Below, piece by piece: positions 36,601-47,649 of a DNA stretch of 64,000 nucleotides. The notes beneath the pieces are model-generated. The model saw nothing but the letters and a program-made list of their open reading frames with translations. It was not told where the DNA came from and made no database searches. The position numbers were made by a program, and so were the translations under genes. Positions within the stretch are counted from its first letter, which is position 1; the number at the start of each line of letters is the position of its first letter. Origin of the DNA: Gnomoniopsis sp. IMI 355080 (Eukaryota > Ascomycota > Sordariomycetes > Diaporthales > Gnomoniaceae); assembly GCA_027946555.1 (NCBI GenBank), contig JAPEVC010000032.1:62001-126000 (forward strand), read 5' to 3'.

Positions 36601-38690
36601 CAACAACTCTCGCAGGAGTTGCGGCTGCGGACCCAGGAGGCTGTGGAGAGCGAATACAAATTCACTCGAATGGCTGAATTTGCCCCTGTTGGCATATTTA
36701 TCGCCAACGCGCACGGCGACATCAATTTCTGCAATGATTCTTGGTGGGAGATTTCAAGACATCCGAGAAGCGTGAACTCTATCAGTACCTGGATGGACAG
36801 TATCTGGGTCGAAGACAGGCCAGTGGTCGAGGCTTCGTGGGAGAAATTGCTCAACGAGAAAGGTAAGTGTCAGAAAGCGATTTTGGCCTTTCCCCAGCTG
36901 TGTTGCAGAGTACAAAGAGAGCCTGGATTTTTTTTTCTTCATGTGTTCGCAGTACGTAGTTGCTAACCTTCGAACGTGCTGCAGAGTCTATCATCCAAGA
37001 GTTCCGCTTCATGGCAGCTCGCGAGCTCAACGGACATCCCATCCAGACTTGGGTCTTGATGAGTGCTTACCCGGAAAAGGACGAGACTGGGGCGGTCAAG
37101 GCGATATTTGGCTGTATCACAGATATCAGCGAGCAGAAATGGGCAGAAAATCTCCAGAAACAACGGAGAGACGAGGCCATGGAACTCAAGCGGCAACAAG
37201 AGAACTTCATTGATATGACCAGCCATGAGATGCGCAATCCCCTCAGCGCATTGTGTCAGTGCACAGACGAGATTATTTCTAATATCATGGCGTATCGCAA
37301 GACCGAGCCGGAAATCGCCGAACGGCTTCAGGCGATGCTGAGCGGATGCCTCGAAGCTGCCAATACGATATCCCTCTGCGCAAACCACCAAAAGAGGATT
37401 GTGGACGATGTTCTGACTCTTTCGAGACTCGACTCGAGGATGATTGAAGTCACACCGACCATCACGAAGCCACTCGAGGTCATTCAGACTAGTATGAAGA
37501 TGTTCGAAGCCGAGCTTGCCTCCAACAACATCAAGGCTGAGTTCCGTATCGACAAGTCTTACCACGACATGGGCATTCAGCTTGCTCGACTCGACCCAGC
37601 GCGCCTGCAGCAGATCTTGATCAACCTCCTCACCAACGCCATCAAGTTCACCCAAAAGCAGGAGCAGAGATCCATCATCATCACCCTCGGGGCTTCAAAG
37701 AACGTGTCGCAGGCTCAGGTCGCCGGCATTGAATTTTTCCAAGGAGAAGCGGAGGACACAAAGGAGGACATCACCGACAAGCAGGAATGGGGTGAGGGTG
37801 AGAAATTCAACCTGCACATCTCCGTCTCGGACACCGGCCCGGGTCTTACCGACGAGGAACGCGCGATGCTCTTCCAGCGGTTCCGGCAGACCTCACCGCG
37901 GACGCACGTCGAGTACGGCGGTTCGGGCCTCGGCCTGTTCATCTCGCGCATGCTCACGGAACTGCAAGGCGGCAAGATCGGCGTGCTCTCGCAAAAGGGC
38001 CAGGGCAGCACGTTTGCCTTTTACATCAAGAGCCGCAAGTGCGTCGTGCCGCCGCCGCCCACCCAAGTGGCGCTCACCGACGGCGCAGACGCGGCCAACG
38101 TCCACCCGGTGGTCGACCCGGCGACCGTCGATGTGCTGGTTGTGGAGGACAACGAAGTCAACCAAAAGGTGCTGGGCCGGCTCCTGGGACGGTGCGGGTA
38201 CAGAGCACACCTCGCCAATCACGGCGGCGAGGCCATTGAGAAGCTTCAACGGTCCAAGCATTGGGACCACGTAGCGGCCGAGGCCGCTGGCATCGAGCCG
38301 CCGCCCGTCATGGCCGGCGGGGACGAGGAGCAGCAGCAGCCCATCGATGTGTCCATCATCTTGATGGATCTGGAGATGCCCATCATGGACGGCGTGACCT
38401 GTGCGCGCAGGATCCGGGAGCTCGAGACGCTCGGCGTGATCACGACGCGGCTTCCGATCATCGCCGTCACGGCGTACGTGCGGCCCGAGCAGATTGGGGA
38501 TGCCAGGGCTTCGGGCATGGACGACATTGTGTCCAAGCCTTTCCGGGCGCACGAACTGACGCCCAAGATCACGAGTCTGCTGATCAATCCTCCCTCGGGC
38601 AACACACCTCAGTCGCCCTTATCCATGGCGTCACCGCCCTCGGCGTCCGCGATGCACGTTGGAGGAGGGGGGTACCCATTCCCAGCATGA
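33649..38690 (+). CDS. Hybrid histidine kinase with PAS domains and receiver
   Basis: Three exons, 33649-35158, 35522-36862 and 36985-38690, give 1518 residues. The first ATG in frame is 33649. Residues 1-500 are mostly disordered Ser/Pro-rich sequence with a PAS-like patch near 320-380 (RPTFIIDLSKSSNFG...LELLFVNAA). From 505 comes a second PAS-like domain (AMYWGPEHIAIYNEAYIEL), then a GAF-like stretch, then a PAS domain near 885-1000. The kinase core has the H-box TSHEMRNPLSAL (His1031), the N-box INLLTNAIKFT, and the G-boxes SDTGPGL and GSGLGLFISRML. The receiver domain (1333-1477) has Asp1412 in LMDLEMPIMDG and Lys1468. No membrane span is present, so it is probably a cytosolic sensor feeding a phosphorelay through a histidine phosphotransfer protein. 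The 363-base first intron is unusually long and its border is the least certain. Confidence 0.88.
35159..35521 (+). other. Long first intron of the histidine kinase gene
   Basis: The GTATGT donor at 35159 and the CTCTAG acceptor ending at 35521 join the flanking exons in frame (ISG|MSPHMQF). At 363 bases it is several times longer than the other introns in this window. It could hide a small exon, or two introns. Confidence 0.6.
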
Positions 38691-39159
38691 GACAGGTCCA
38701 GCGAACCACGACAGAATTATTGTTCTTGGGCATTTTTTGGAACGGATTGAAAGGTCTTCATCTGTGCGATTGTTGATATTACACATGCAACGAGGAGCTG
38801 GGTCAGATCGGTCGATGCTTTTTATTCATGCATACCTATACATGTAGCCTGGAGTTGGAGGAATATTTGCCATAGTATTTGCTCATGCCCCTGTCGTTCT
38901 TTCGGGAAGAGACTCGGAAAGCAAAGGTACGATAGCGTCCTTCTAGGAACTCGGGATGAAATTCCAAGTCCTGGGCTGGGGCATGGGCACGTGGAGAAGA
39001 ATTGAGCTGCGCCTTGGTACAGGGCACAAGATAGATACCCATACCTATAATTGTACTAATTTGTGCGATTCACTTATTCATGCTTCCACGTTCCAAGTAG
39101 TAATTTCATATACAGTTCTATTGAAAGTATAGAAGTATTCGGGCCTTGGGGCAAAACAA
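38691..39159. other. Convergent 3' intergenic region
   Basis: About 470 bases between the 3' ends of the histidine kinase and GH79 genes. A CATAGTA word lies near 38872; nothing else was recognised. Confidence 0.5.
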
Positions 39160-41113
39160 TTACCACAACAACCACCCAAGCATCACCCAAACGGCCGAAA
39201 ACAGCCGCGCGCCGTTTCCCTGCGCGCCACTTTCCATCGTTGCACCTTTGAGAGAGGGTGTCGTGCCGAACTCATTACCACTGACGGTGCCGTTCCCCAC
39301 AAAATTCAACACAGCGGCGCTTGAATCCGGCACACTCACTACAATCGTCCCATTCACACTCACAGTCACGTACTCACCCGTTGTCACATTGGACAGCCTT
39401 ACCGGACGTCCATGGTCCAGCTCATAGTTGTAACTCCATCCATCCCAGCTGATCCCACTGATAGCGTCGCTTCCGTTTGCACTGAGCCTCTGCACGGCCA
39501 CGCGGTCGCCAGGCTGGAGACTACCACCGCCAACGTCAAAGGTGTACTCGCGGGCGACGCGCTCCGTGATGTTGGGAGACACACCCAGCCCGGTGCCATC
39601 AACTGTGGTGTTGTAGGTGTGCATGTTGATGACGATTGCACGGACGAGCTGGTTGGATGTGGCCGAGTAAGCCACGTAGGCGGCTTCGGCGTCTGTTGAT
39701 AGCGGAATATTGGTGACGGACACTGGGGAGGTAAGGGTGTTGCCGAGGAAGGCAGCAACGGCGATATTGCCATAGTAAGGCGGCTTGGTGCCAATAGTGG
39801 CGTTGGTGGTCTGGATTGGTTGCCATGAGGCGTACTATCACGGTGTCAGAAATAATGAGACTTTTTCCTCGAAAATCAAATCGTCGCGGCCTGGCTTACG
39901 CGGTAGTTGGTTCCCATGTGCATATGCACGCGCTTGAACCCCACAGACGCACAATACAGATTAAAATCAATACCCCACAGAGCAGCGCCGAAGGAGTTCG
40001 AAAGCCCAGGCTTTCCCTCATTGTAGAGCGAGTTGGTCTCGCCCATAACAAGAGGTACGCTGGCGCCGCTGAATATGGTCTGGTTGTACTCGAGAATATG
40101 CGCGTCCACAGAGCTCACGGTGCGTGAGTGATTCAGGAGGGTACCTTGCAAGGTGACGCCGGGTGAGGTAGCGCCAGAAATGTAGCTGTTTGCAAAGAAT
40201 CAGCGTTTGAGTTCAAGAAGAATCGCGGACAGCTTCAAAACTCACTTGTGCGTAGATATCAGCTTTACATCTTGGTCCCCATCCATGCCTGCTGCCCAAG
40301 TTGCAGGTAACCTCAGAGTATTGTTGACGCCCGCAAAGCTTGGCGCCATGTACCCATACGACCCGTTTGCTAACAGCTCCGGGCAAGCCTCCTGTAGAGA
40401 CGCCCGGATCTGCTTGGTCCCATTCAACCACTGGCCTACATAGATGCTCTCGTTCCACCCAAGCGGGGCGGGCGGCCGCACCGGTCCCTGTGTACTCGTT
40501 GAATAAAGATCAGGCTCGTTGCCGTACTCCCACATCAACAACTTCCCGCCGCTCAGAGCCTTGCAAGCTAGTGGCACGGTGTCAAGCAGTGTCTGCCAAC
40601 CAGCGGAGTTGTTGCCGCCCAGGCCGAGGTTGAAGCCGTGGGAGAACTTGGTGTTTGGCCATTGCGCATAGGACTCGAAGTAGCTTGGCCCGATGAAGAT
40701 GGTGGTTGGGTAGTCAGATGAGCGGGCGTAGTTGAAGGTTCCATTCAAGGCATATGGGAGCGATGCGTTGTACAGTGCATAGTCCTGTGTATTTCCACCG
40801 ACGCGAATATGCGGTTTGGTGCCAGTGATGTTTCCGATGTTGTTGAGGAGGTTGTCCGAGAAAACATTTGGCGCAGAGTTGTTACCTGTGAGATGTCAGT
40901 TGCTTCGTTTTCGTTTGCTATTCCCACCAAAAATCCAAGTGAGAACTCACCTGCAAAGTCGGGGAACGAGGAAAACTCAATCGAGTAGCTAACGAAGGCA
41001 TCCGGGAAGGGCGTATTTGACTGTATAGAAGGAACATTGAGTTTGTACTGAGCAACTCCAGCGACAGCGCTCGTCGCGGCGACGAGGGGGAAGGGAAGAT
41101 GCTGGATCTTCAT
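39160..41113 (-). CDS. Secreted GH79-type glycosidase (beta-glucuronidase-like), probably GPI-anchored
   Basis: Four exons, 41113-40951, 40885-40246, 40185-39900 and 39834-39160, all with GT-AG borders, give 587 residues. The start MKIQHLPFPLVAATSAV begins a signal peptide (about 1-22). The catalytic (beta/alpha)8 part has the acid/base Glu178 in WEYGNEPD and the probable nucleophile Glu317 in LVMGETNSLYN, the clan GH-A arrangement found in GH79. Exon 4 encodes a C-terminal beta-sandwich (to about residue 550) with many N-glycosylation sites (NTT, NIT, NGS, NVT, NGT). The last 18 residues are hydrophobic (LFSAVWVMLGWLLW) after a small-residue region, which suggests a GPI signal. Likely substrates are glucuronosyl units of arabinogalactan or similar glycans, inferred from family only. 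Confidence 0.84.
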
Positions 41114-42937
41114 TTTGTCGAGGACTAGAGTCACACAGGAACTTGTGGAAAATCAAGGGAAAGATGTGTTGCAAAAGGCAGATGTTTGGCAAACATTTCA
41201 GGCCCGCGCGAAGTTGGCGATGGAGAGACAGACTGATTGCTAGCTCGGTGCAGTCACTCGACTGCTTGCCTTTGACCTTTGTAGTTCGGAAGAACGAATC
41301 AACAACTGTCTTGTTCCTGACTCACAAATTACCATTGTGTGCGTACTGTATTATTGCAGTACTCACCCGAATATGAAAGAGGGGCAACCCTTTGCAATGC
41401 CACCGTGACGCCAGCGGCCACTCTGTAGTGGCTTTTTGCCTAGCAGGTCTCGGAGAATATACGTCCGTAAGTGTGCCTCCGTTGGAGATATTGCCATGGG
41501 CCAGGGCTTTCTGGGCTTGTACAATGGGAGAAGTCTCGCACCATTGATGGCCTCGACCACAGGCTGGCTTCCCCGCATGGGGATGCGGGCTGTCTGATCG
41601 GATGCACTGCTGTTCGTCTGAACCGTATTCGACCATTGAAAGTGTACTACGGAGTTGCGGCAGTCCCAGAGCTAATATACTGGCTGCTGCAAACCCACGG
41701 AGGCCAAAACGGCTGTCTCGCGTGCCGGCGTTTGATTGCCCTGACAGACTTCATACAGGGCGGTCCCCGACGGCCATGTCTAGCATGTCTAATGAGAAGA
41801 TTGGGTCTGCATAAAAGGTTTGCAATCTTTCCCGAGACTGAACGTCTGGACATAATCCAGTTAACTGTCGTCTGTGGTCTTAGACTATTGTTCATCAAGA
41901 TTATTTCCAGCCGCGTAGGTAGACAAAACCCCAAGATGAACTCATCGTGGCCCCAGGTCTCCCGGCTGCATGAATTTATTGCTTGACAAGCCAGACTTCA
42001 AGGCTCTCTCCTGCCCTTGCCGACTGGAATCGTACTTGGACTTCCTTATCATCGTTGCGGCGCATAGTCAAATAGAGAAGCATATCGCTGCCCGCTGCCG
42101 GTACGATTGGTTGAAGGATATTATTAGATCGCGGAGCGTCCCGGCGCCTTGGAGACGTGGTCATAGCTCTCGTCCTCCAGGTATGTTGAAGTCAAAGGCA
42201 CGTGAGGCCGGATCTTTCCACAGCCCATGCTTGTTTTTGAAGTTGGAGAGAAAAAAACATAATCAAACAAAAATTGAAGGTATGCCTGAGACCGAGAAGA
42301 CGGTGGGATGGGGAAACAGTCGACTCTTCCTAGAGACAAAACGACGATATATTGCTCCGAATCCGGCAGTTGCAGCCGACAAGATATATACGCAGTACCA
42401 AACAGTACGTACTGTGCCTACGGTATGCTGCGTAGGCCGTCCCCGCAGTGACAGGGGTGACCATCCCTATCTCGCCCAAGCTATCGTCATTGCTTGCGAA
42501 AGGAAAGAACAGAGCTTCCCCAACTACGATTGTGTCCTTGACGTCAAACTCAATCCAGCCGCTATCTTGCACGCTACGAATCTACCTCGACTTGTCCTCT
42601 TGTACCCTACCGTAGCACTCGCTCTTTCGACAGCAAGAGTGCACCGTCTCTTTCAAGGGATTCAATTATTCTACACCCCGTTTGGCCGTGTGAGGTCCTG
42701 AGAATATTACGGGCCGGGTCCACTCTCAAGCCGGCGCCGGAAGGGATCGTGAGCTCCGAACAGCATCCCAAGCAAACACAGTTCGCCTTTAGTAATTGAT
42801 TCGTGACAATCTGACCGGTCCGGTTGCGTAACGAATACCGAACTGTCAAAGCCTATCACCCTCTTAGTCGCAATAAATAGACGCCACCATCTCCCGCTGT
42901 CCTCAAAGCTGTCTAGTGGAAGCATTTCTGCAACGCC
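41114..42937. promoter_or_regulatory. Divergent intergenic region between GH79 and SSADH
   Basis: About 1.8 kb. It contains a perfect 14-base palindrome ACAGTACGTACTGT at 42402-42415. A 243-codon ATG-initiated frame runs from 41970 to 42701; its composition is not clearly protein-like and I do not call it a gene. Both promoters should lie here. Confidence 0.5.
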
Positions 42938-44671
42938 ATGTCCCTCTTGTCTGCCTCACGTCTTGCACCCAGGGTCGCCCGTTTCCAGAGAAATACACTG
43001 CCTACAATTTCATTATCATCTTACAGATTCGCCTCGACCATGGTTCGCAAGGTATGACATTGTGCCTCCGTCCTGAGTGTGATTGACCCGATATCTAATC
43101 ATAATACACTAGCTCAACGACCCGTCCCTCCTGAAGACGGATGTGTGCTACGTCAATGGCGAGTGGGTGAAGGCGGCCTCGGGCGCGACCTTTGAGGTTC
43201 ATGACCCAGCTACCGGCGAGCTGATCGGCACATGCCCAGAGTTCGACGCAAAAGACACAGCCAAGGCCATTGCAGCCGCACATACCGCTTTTGCCTCTTT
43301 TCGCACTCAGACTGCCCGCTCGCGCTCCAAGCTGTTGCGCAGGTGGTACGAGCTGATGAACGAGAACGCCGAGGATTTGGCCACCCTCATCACCTGGGAG
43401 AACGGCAAGCCACTTGCCGACGCCAAGGGCGAGGTCACCTACGCCGCCAACTTCTTCGAGTGGTTCAGCGAGGAGGCCCCCAGGATCTACGGCGAGACCA
43501 TTCCCGCCACCGTGCCTGGCAACCGTGTTATGACCGTCAAGGAGCCCGTGGGCGTGTGTGGCCTGATCACACCCTGGAACTTCCCCGCGGCCATGATCAC
43601 TCGGAAAGCTGGTCCCGCGCTGGCTGTGGGCGCTACTACCGTGACCAAGGCTCCTGGCGAGACGCCCTTCACAGCTCTGGCAATGGCAGAACTGGCTCAT
43701 CGGGCCGGAATTCCTAAGGGCGTGGTGAATGTCATCACCACTCTCAAGAATACCCCAGAGGTTGGCCAGGAGCTGTGCACCAACCCAGACGTCCGCAAGG
43801 TCTCTTTCACTGGTTCCACGGGTGTCGGCAAGCTCCTGATGAAGCAGGCTTCCGGCACCCTGAAGAAGCTCTCTTTTGAGCTTGGCGGAAATGCTCCTTT
43901 TATCGTTTTTGATGACGCCGACCTAGACGTCGCCGTGGCGGGTGCTGTCGCCTCCAAGTTCCGCTCCTCAGGTCAGACCTGCGTTTGCGCCAACCGTATT
44001 TTCGTGCAAAAGGGTATCTACGACGCCTTTGCTCAGGCCTTTGCCGCCAAGGTGAAGGAATTCAAGGTCGGCAACGGCTTCGAGACCGAGAACACCCATG
44101 GCCCGCTGATCCACGATCGCGCTGTTGACAAGGTCGATTCGCACGTGCGCGATGCCGAGAAGAAGGGCGGCAAGGTGATCGTTGGTGGCCAGAAGCTGGC
44201 AAATCTAGGGGCAAACTTTTACCAGCCTACCATCATCACAGGGCTGACGAGTGAGATGGCGATTGCAACGGAGGAGACCTTTGGGCCCGTTGCAGGCCTG
44301 TTTCCATTTGAGACAGAGGAGGAGGTTGTCAAGATTGCGAACAGCACACCAGTGGGGTTGGCCGGATACTTTTTCTCCAAGGACTTGCAGCGGGTATATC
44401 GTGTGGCTGAGGCACTGGATGTGGGCATGGTTGGTGTTAACACCGGTTTAATCTCGGATCCGGCAGCCCCATTCGGTGGCGTCAAGGAGTCAGGCTTTGG
44501 ACGAGAGGGATCTAAGTATGGTGTTGAGGAGTATTTGGTAAGTGAACTACCCCCCCCCCCCAGGAAACCCTTTGCCTTGCCACCACAATCTCAATCACAG
44601 CATGCTGACGTGTTCTCCAGGTCACGAAGATGGTCACATTTGGTGGCATGAGCCAACCTCTGCAGAGCTGA
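42938..44671 (+). CDS. UGA2: Succinate-semialdehyde dehydrogenase (GABA shunt)
   Basis: Three exons, 42938-43051, 43113-44537 and 44621-44671, give 529 residues. The enzyme oxidises succinic semialdehyde to succinate with NAD(P)+, the last step of GABA catabolism. Conserved features: PWNFPAAMITRKAGPALAVG (cofactor and substrate pocket), FTGSTGVGK, catalytic Glu294 in SFELGGNAPF and catalytic Cys328 in GQTCVCANRIF. Cys330, two residues on, is the partner used as a redox switch in some SSADHs. The last exon adds VTKMVTFGGMSQPLQS. Residues 1-34 are basic and hydroxylated without acidic residues, like a mitochondrial presequence. A second in-frame ATG (43040, gaccATGG) would give a cytosolic form beginning MVRKLNDPSLL. 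The second intron contains a 12-base C run. Confidence 0.93.
44550..44561. repeat. Poly(C) tract inside an SSADH intron
   Basis: Twelve consecutive C about a dozen bases after the GTAAGT donor of intron 2, visible directly in the sequence. Confidence 0.9.
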
Positions 44672-47237
44672 GGAGCCGTTGGCTAGGCCGCGTTTAGAAT
44701 GTCCTTGTAATGAAAGAAATGTTTTGTCAACATGTCATTCCACCATTCCAGGTTGCTATTTATATCGTCAATTTACAATCTTCGCCTAGAAACGACAAGC
44801 GGATCGATAGTGAGAGCAGTAAAACTTAGATACAGTATATACGTACTCAAGAAAACCTTCAGGTGCTCGAATCCAATCTTCTAATTCCAACCTTTCAACG
44901 TCACCTGGGAATTGTTTCAGAAGACTGGCAACTCCGAAGATATCCATGGTTTTACGTACTAACATGAAGACAAATTTCAAACAGAGAGACGATAGACGGT
45001 ATATTTGAGCAATCATAACCAAGTTGAGGAAGCTGCGAATCACTGGCAATGACCTCGGGAAGGTGATCTGCTGAGATCGGAGCCGCACGGGGAAATCGAA
45101 TCATAGAGCAGGAGAAACGAGACATTGTATTCTAGCGAGGGATTTAGAGATGATCAAAGGGCTATTCTGTACCAACCATGTATAGTACAGGGGCCAAAAA
45201 TTTCAAAGCCTATGCAAATGCAACTACTCCAAGCTTTCTCGGGAAAATGCGTTACTCAATAATAAACCGAAAATATGAAAGTCCAGACTAATATTGATGC
45301 ATGAGCCCATGTCATTTGACGTTCTTGAGATACGAATACCACGTACCAAAATGTAATGAGACAGCAAGTTCAGCCAGCATCGTGTGCGTATTGATACATT
45401 AATGTTTAGGAACCTTGCCAGTCTGCAAAACAAGTTAGCATGCAACCAGAACAATGGCAGAAATCTACCCGGCAAGGAGTTGCACCACTCACCTTAAAGT
45501 TTCAATGGCTGCAAAATGAGGTACGAAAGTGAGCGTGTAGGGTTAGGTACCTAGGCAGGAAGAAGATGCTGAAGCCAAGCATTTAGGTCGGCGAATGAGC
45601 GCTTGTTGGGGTAAACAGAAAGGAAGCGGTACATCAACTCGGTCCGATATGGACAACTTCATGTGTCAGCTGTGAGGTCCATAAAGTGTAAGGCGATTGA
45701 TACCACGGTATCCGCATCTGCTGCGAGGTCTGAATAAACGAAGGACGTGGTTGGCGTTTAAATGATAGTGGACACTCAGCGAGGCCGGGTGGTAATGAAT
45801 GAGAACACTGCGGTAATAAAGTCACAAGACAGGATTCCATCCAGCTTAAACAGTCTTTCAAGAATGAGCGTAAATGCCAATAGCGAAAGACGTCGCCGGT
45901 AGCAATAAATTATAACCGCGTGAGCGCTGAGCACGAGCAGTTGAACGATAGTCGTGGAACCAGGCTTTCAAAGAGAGGAGCCGATATTTCACGCGAACTG
46001 CGCAATTCGCTCAAATGAAGTTTACTTCTGGAGAGAAAGAATGGTTTTCAGCCTTTGAAGCGAGTGAATTATATGTGTCCATGTAAGGAGAGTAGGAATG
46101 TCTTCGAGGCTCGTCGATCGCTGTAGCATTCGTTTATCATGCTTCAAGAGTGACAATCTTATTATGAAGAGCGAATGGACTTTGTCGGGAAGATTGTGAT
46201 GCCATCGTAACCTGAAAGTGCAGTTTTGATGGCAAGGAATGAGTGAGAGCTTCCATGGTTGCGTTCGATCCACAAAACGAAAGTGGCCTCAAGTATGAGG
46301 TGGAGCGAATGACTGTGGGTCTTCCACACAGTAAGGAATGGCTGATGTGAATGCAGAAGACTGATCACTAGAATGATACCAGTGCTGGGCTATCGGAAGT
46401 TTATATACCTAGTGAGATACAGCCTCGATTTTCAGATAGATACTGAAACTCCTAGAGCAGCTATACACGAACGATGTTGTACGAAGTGAGGTCAGCTGAG
46501 GGCCAGCCGCGACCTGGTGGTCACGTAATGTAGCGAAAACACTTCTGCACCAACCAAGAGTGACCCAGAAATTAGCCGTAACCTGTTTCATCGCGTATTC
46601 AAAAATCATCAATGGATAATGGATGTTTCCAGATTACGAGACGTGGTCGGCCGCAATACACGGCCGCCAGCTTACTATAGGGCTGGAGAAAGGGGAGGTC
46701 TTCGGCCTGGCCGCCATGAGGATGTCCGTTTCACAATGATACGGCAAGACTTGAGGGACCTATTGAAGTTCTCAAAGTATCCATTCAAGACCAATGCAGG
46801 CTCATTGGCCAAGGAGAGGACCTGACTGAGCATACTAATAGCGTTCTTGGCTTTGAATAACAAAACCTGGCATTCAGTCGATCCAATTTCGGTCACTCAC
46901 TAGTCAGCCAAATAAATTCTGAGTGATGGTGAAAAAAATTAAGATCATCCCATCTCCATTTATGCCGTCCTTAAATTCAAGAGAAAGGCAGTATCGTGAT
47001 GATAATTGAGGAGAACCAGGTCCAGTGGCACAGCACGCTCAACACTCGAGTACTAAGCGCGGATTTAGAACGGGAATGGCCAGTTTTTGTCTTCCATATT
47101 CAAATTAGACTCAACAAAGCTTGATCAAAATCTCACATCGATGTTCAAAAGCAGAATTGTGACAGGCTTAGGGCTGCTGAAGTGTGCGAAGCTCCTTGAA
47201 TTTTGCTGACGAGACCACTTGGAATGTATTCTCAGTT
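44672..47237. other. AT-richer gene-poor stretch
   Basis: About 2.6 kb downstream of SSADH. It is visibly richer in A and T than the coding blocks. All frames are short (up to about 100 codons) and none matches a family I know. A perfect TAGGTACCTA palindrome lies at 45544-45553. It may be decayed repeat or gene remnants; a small frame at 46619-46825 (ending LLKFSKYPFKTNAGS) looks more protein-like than the rest but has no context. Confidence 0.45.
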
Positions 47238-47649
47238 CTACTCGGAGGTTGAGGTTCTTTCCTTCCGACGCTCCTTTCTCTGCTGCTTGATACTTTTTTC
47301 GTGCTCTGCCTTGACCTTGCCTCTCTTCTCAACCGTTCTTTGAATACTTTCCCTGTGTTCTGTTTCCTCACACTCTTCAGTCTTGTCGCTCCCAAAACCC
47401 CTTTCCTCCCGTGCTTTGGCTGCTGCGCACGAGACACACTCGTTGTATTGACTGTGGAACCGTCCCTTGTGATGTTCACATGGGATCATATGCTTCAGTT
47501 TGATGCATCTCTTGTTGCCTTTCTTCCGACATACGGGGCTAGTGCACAATAATTATGAGTATTCAGTCAGTGGCTTCCAGTGTTGGAGACGACGAGATCA
47601 GTGTTCCAACCACTTACCAATGATGGTGGTTATCTATGTTCAAATGCAT
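47238..47649 (-). CDS. Small Cys/His-rich protein, probable zinc-binding
   Basis: Two exons, 47649-47618 and 47538-47238, across a 79-base GTAAGT...TAG intron, give 110 residues. The split codon makes a cysteine and completes a CPVC motif. The order is Cys11, Cys14, Cys22, Cys31, His33, His34, His39, Cys45, Cys48, in HHHCPVCRKKGNKRC, IPCEHHKGRFH and NECVSC. The paired CxxC knuckles with intervening histidines suggest one or two zinc sites. The second half is a highly charged helix (Arg/Lys/Glu). There is no signal peptide, so it is probably intracellular, possibly nuclear. I do not know the family. Precise restoration of a CxxC by splicing is the main argument that this is a gene. Confidence 0.55.

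Noticed and set aside
37893..38552. 219-codon minus-strand frame over the histidine kinase
   Set aside because: A GC-rich shadow of the receiver-domain coding strand.
41970..42701. 243-codon ATG-initiated frame between GH79 and SSADH
   Set aside because: It overlaps the expected SSADH promoter, its composition is uneven, and no family feature was seen. Could be revisited with expression data.
39160..44671. GH79 glycosidase and SSADH as part of a metabolic gene cluster
   Set aside because: Their pathways are unrelated and no backbone enzyme, transporter or regulator lies nearby.
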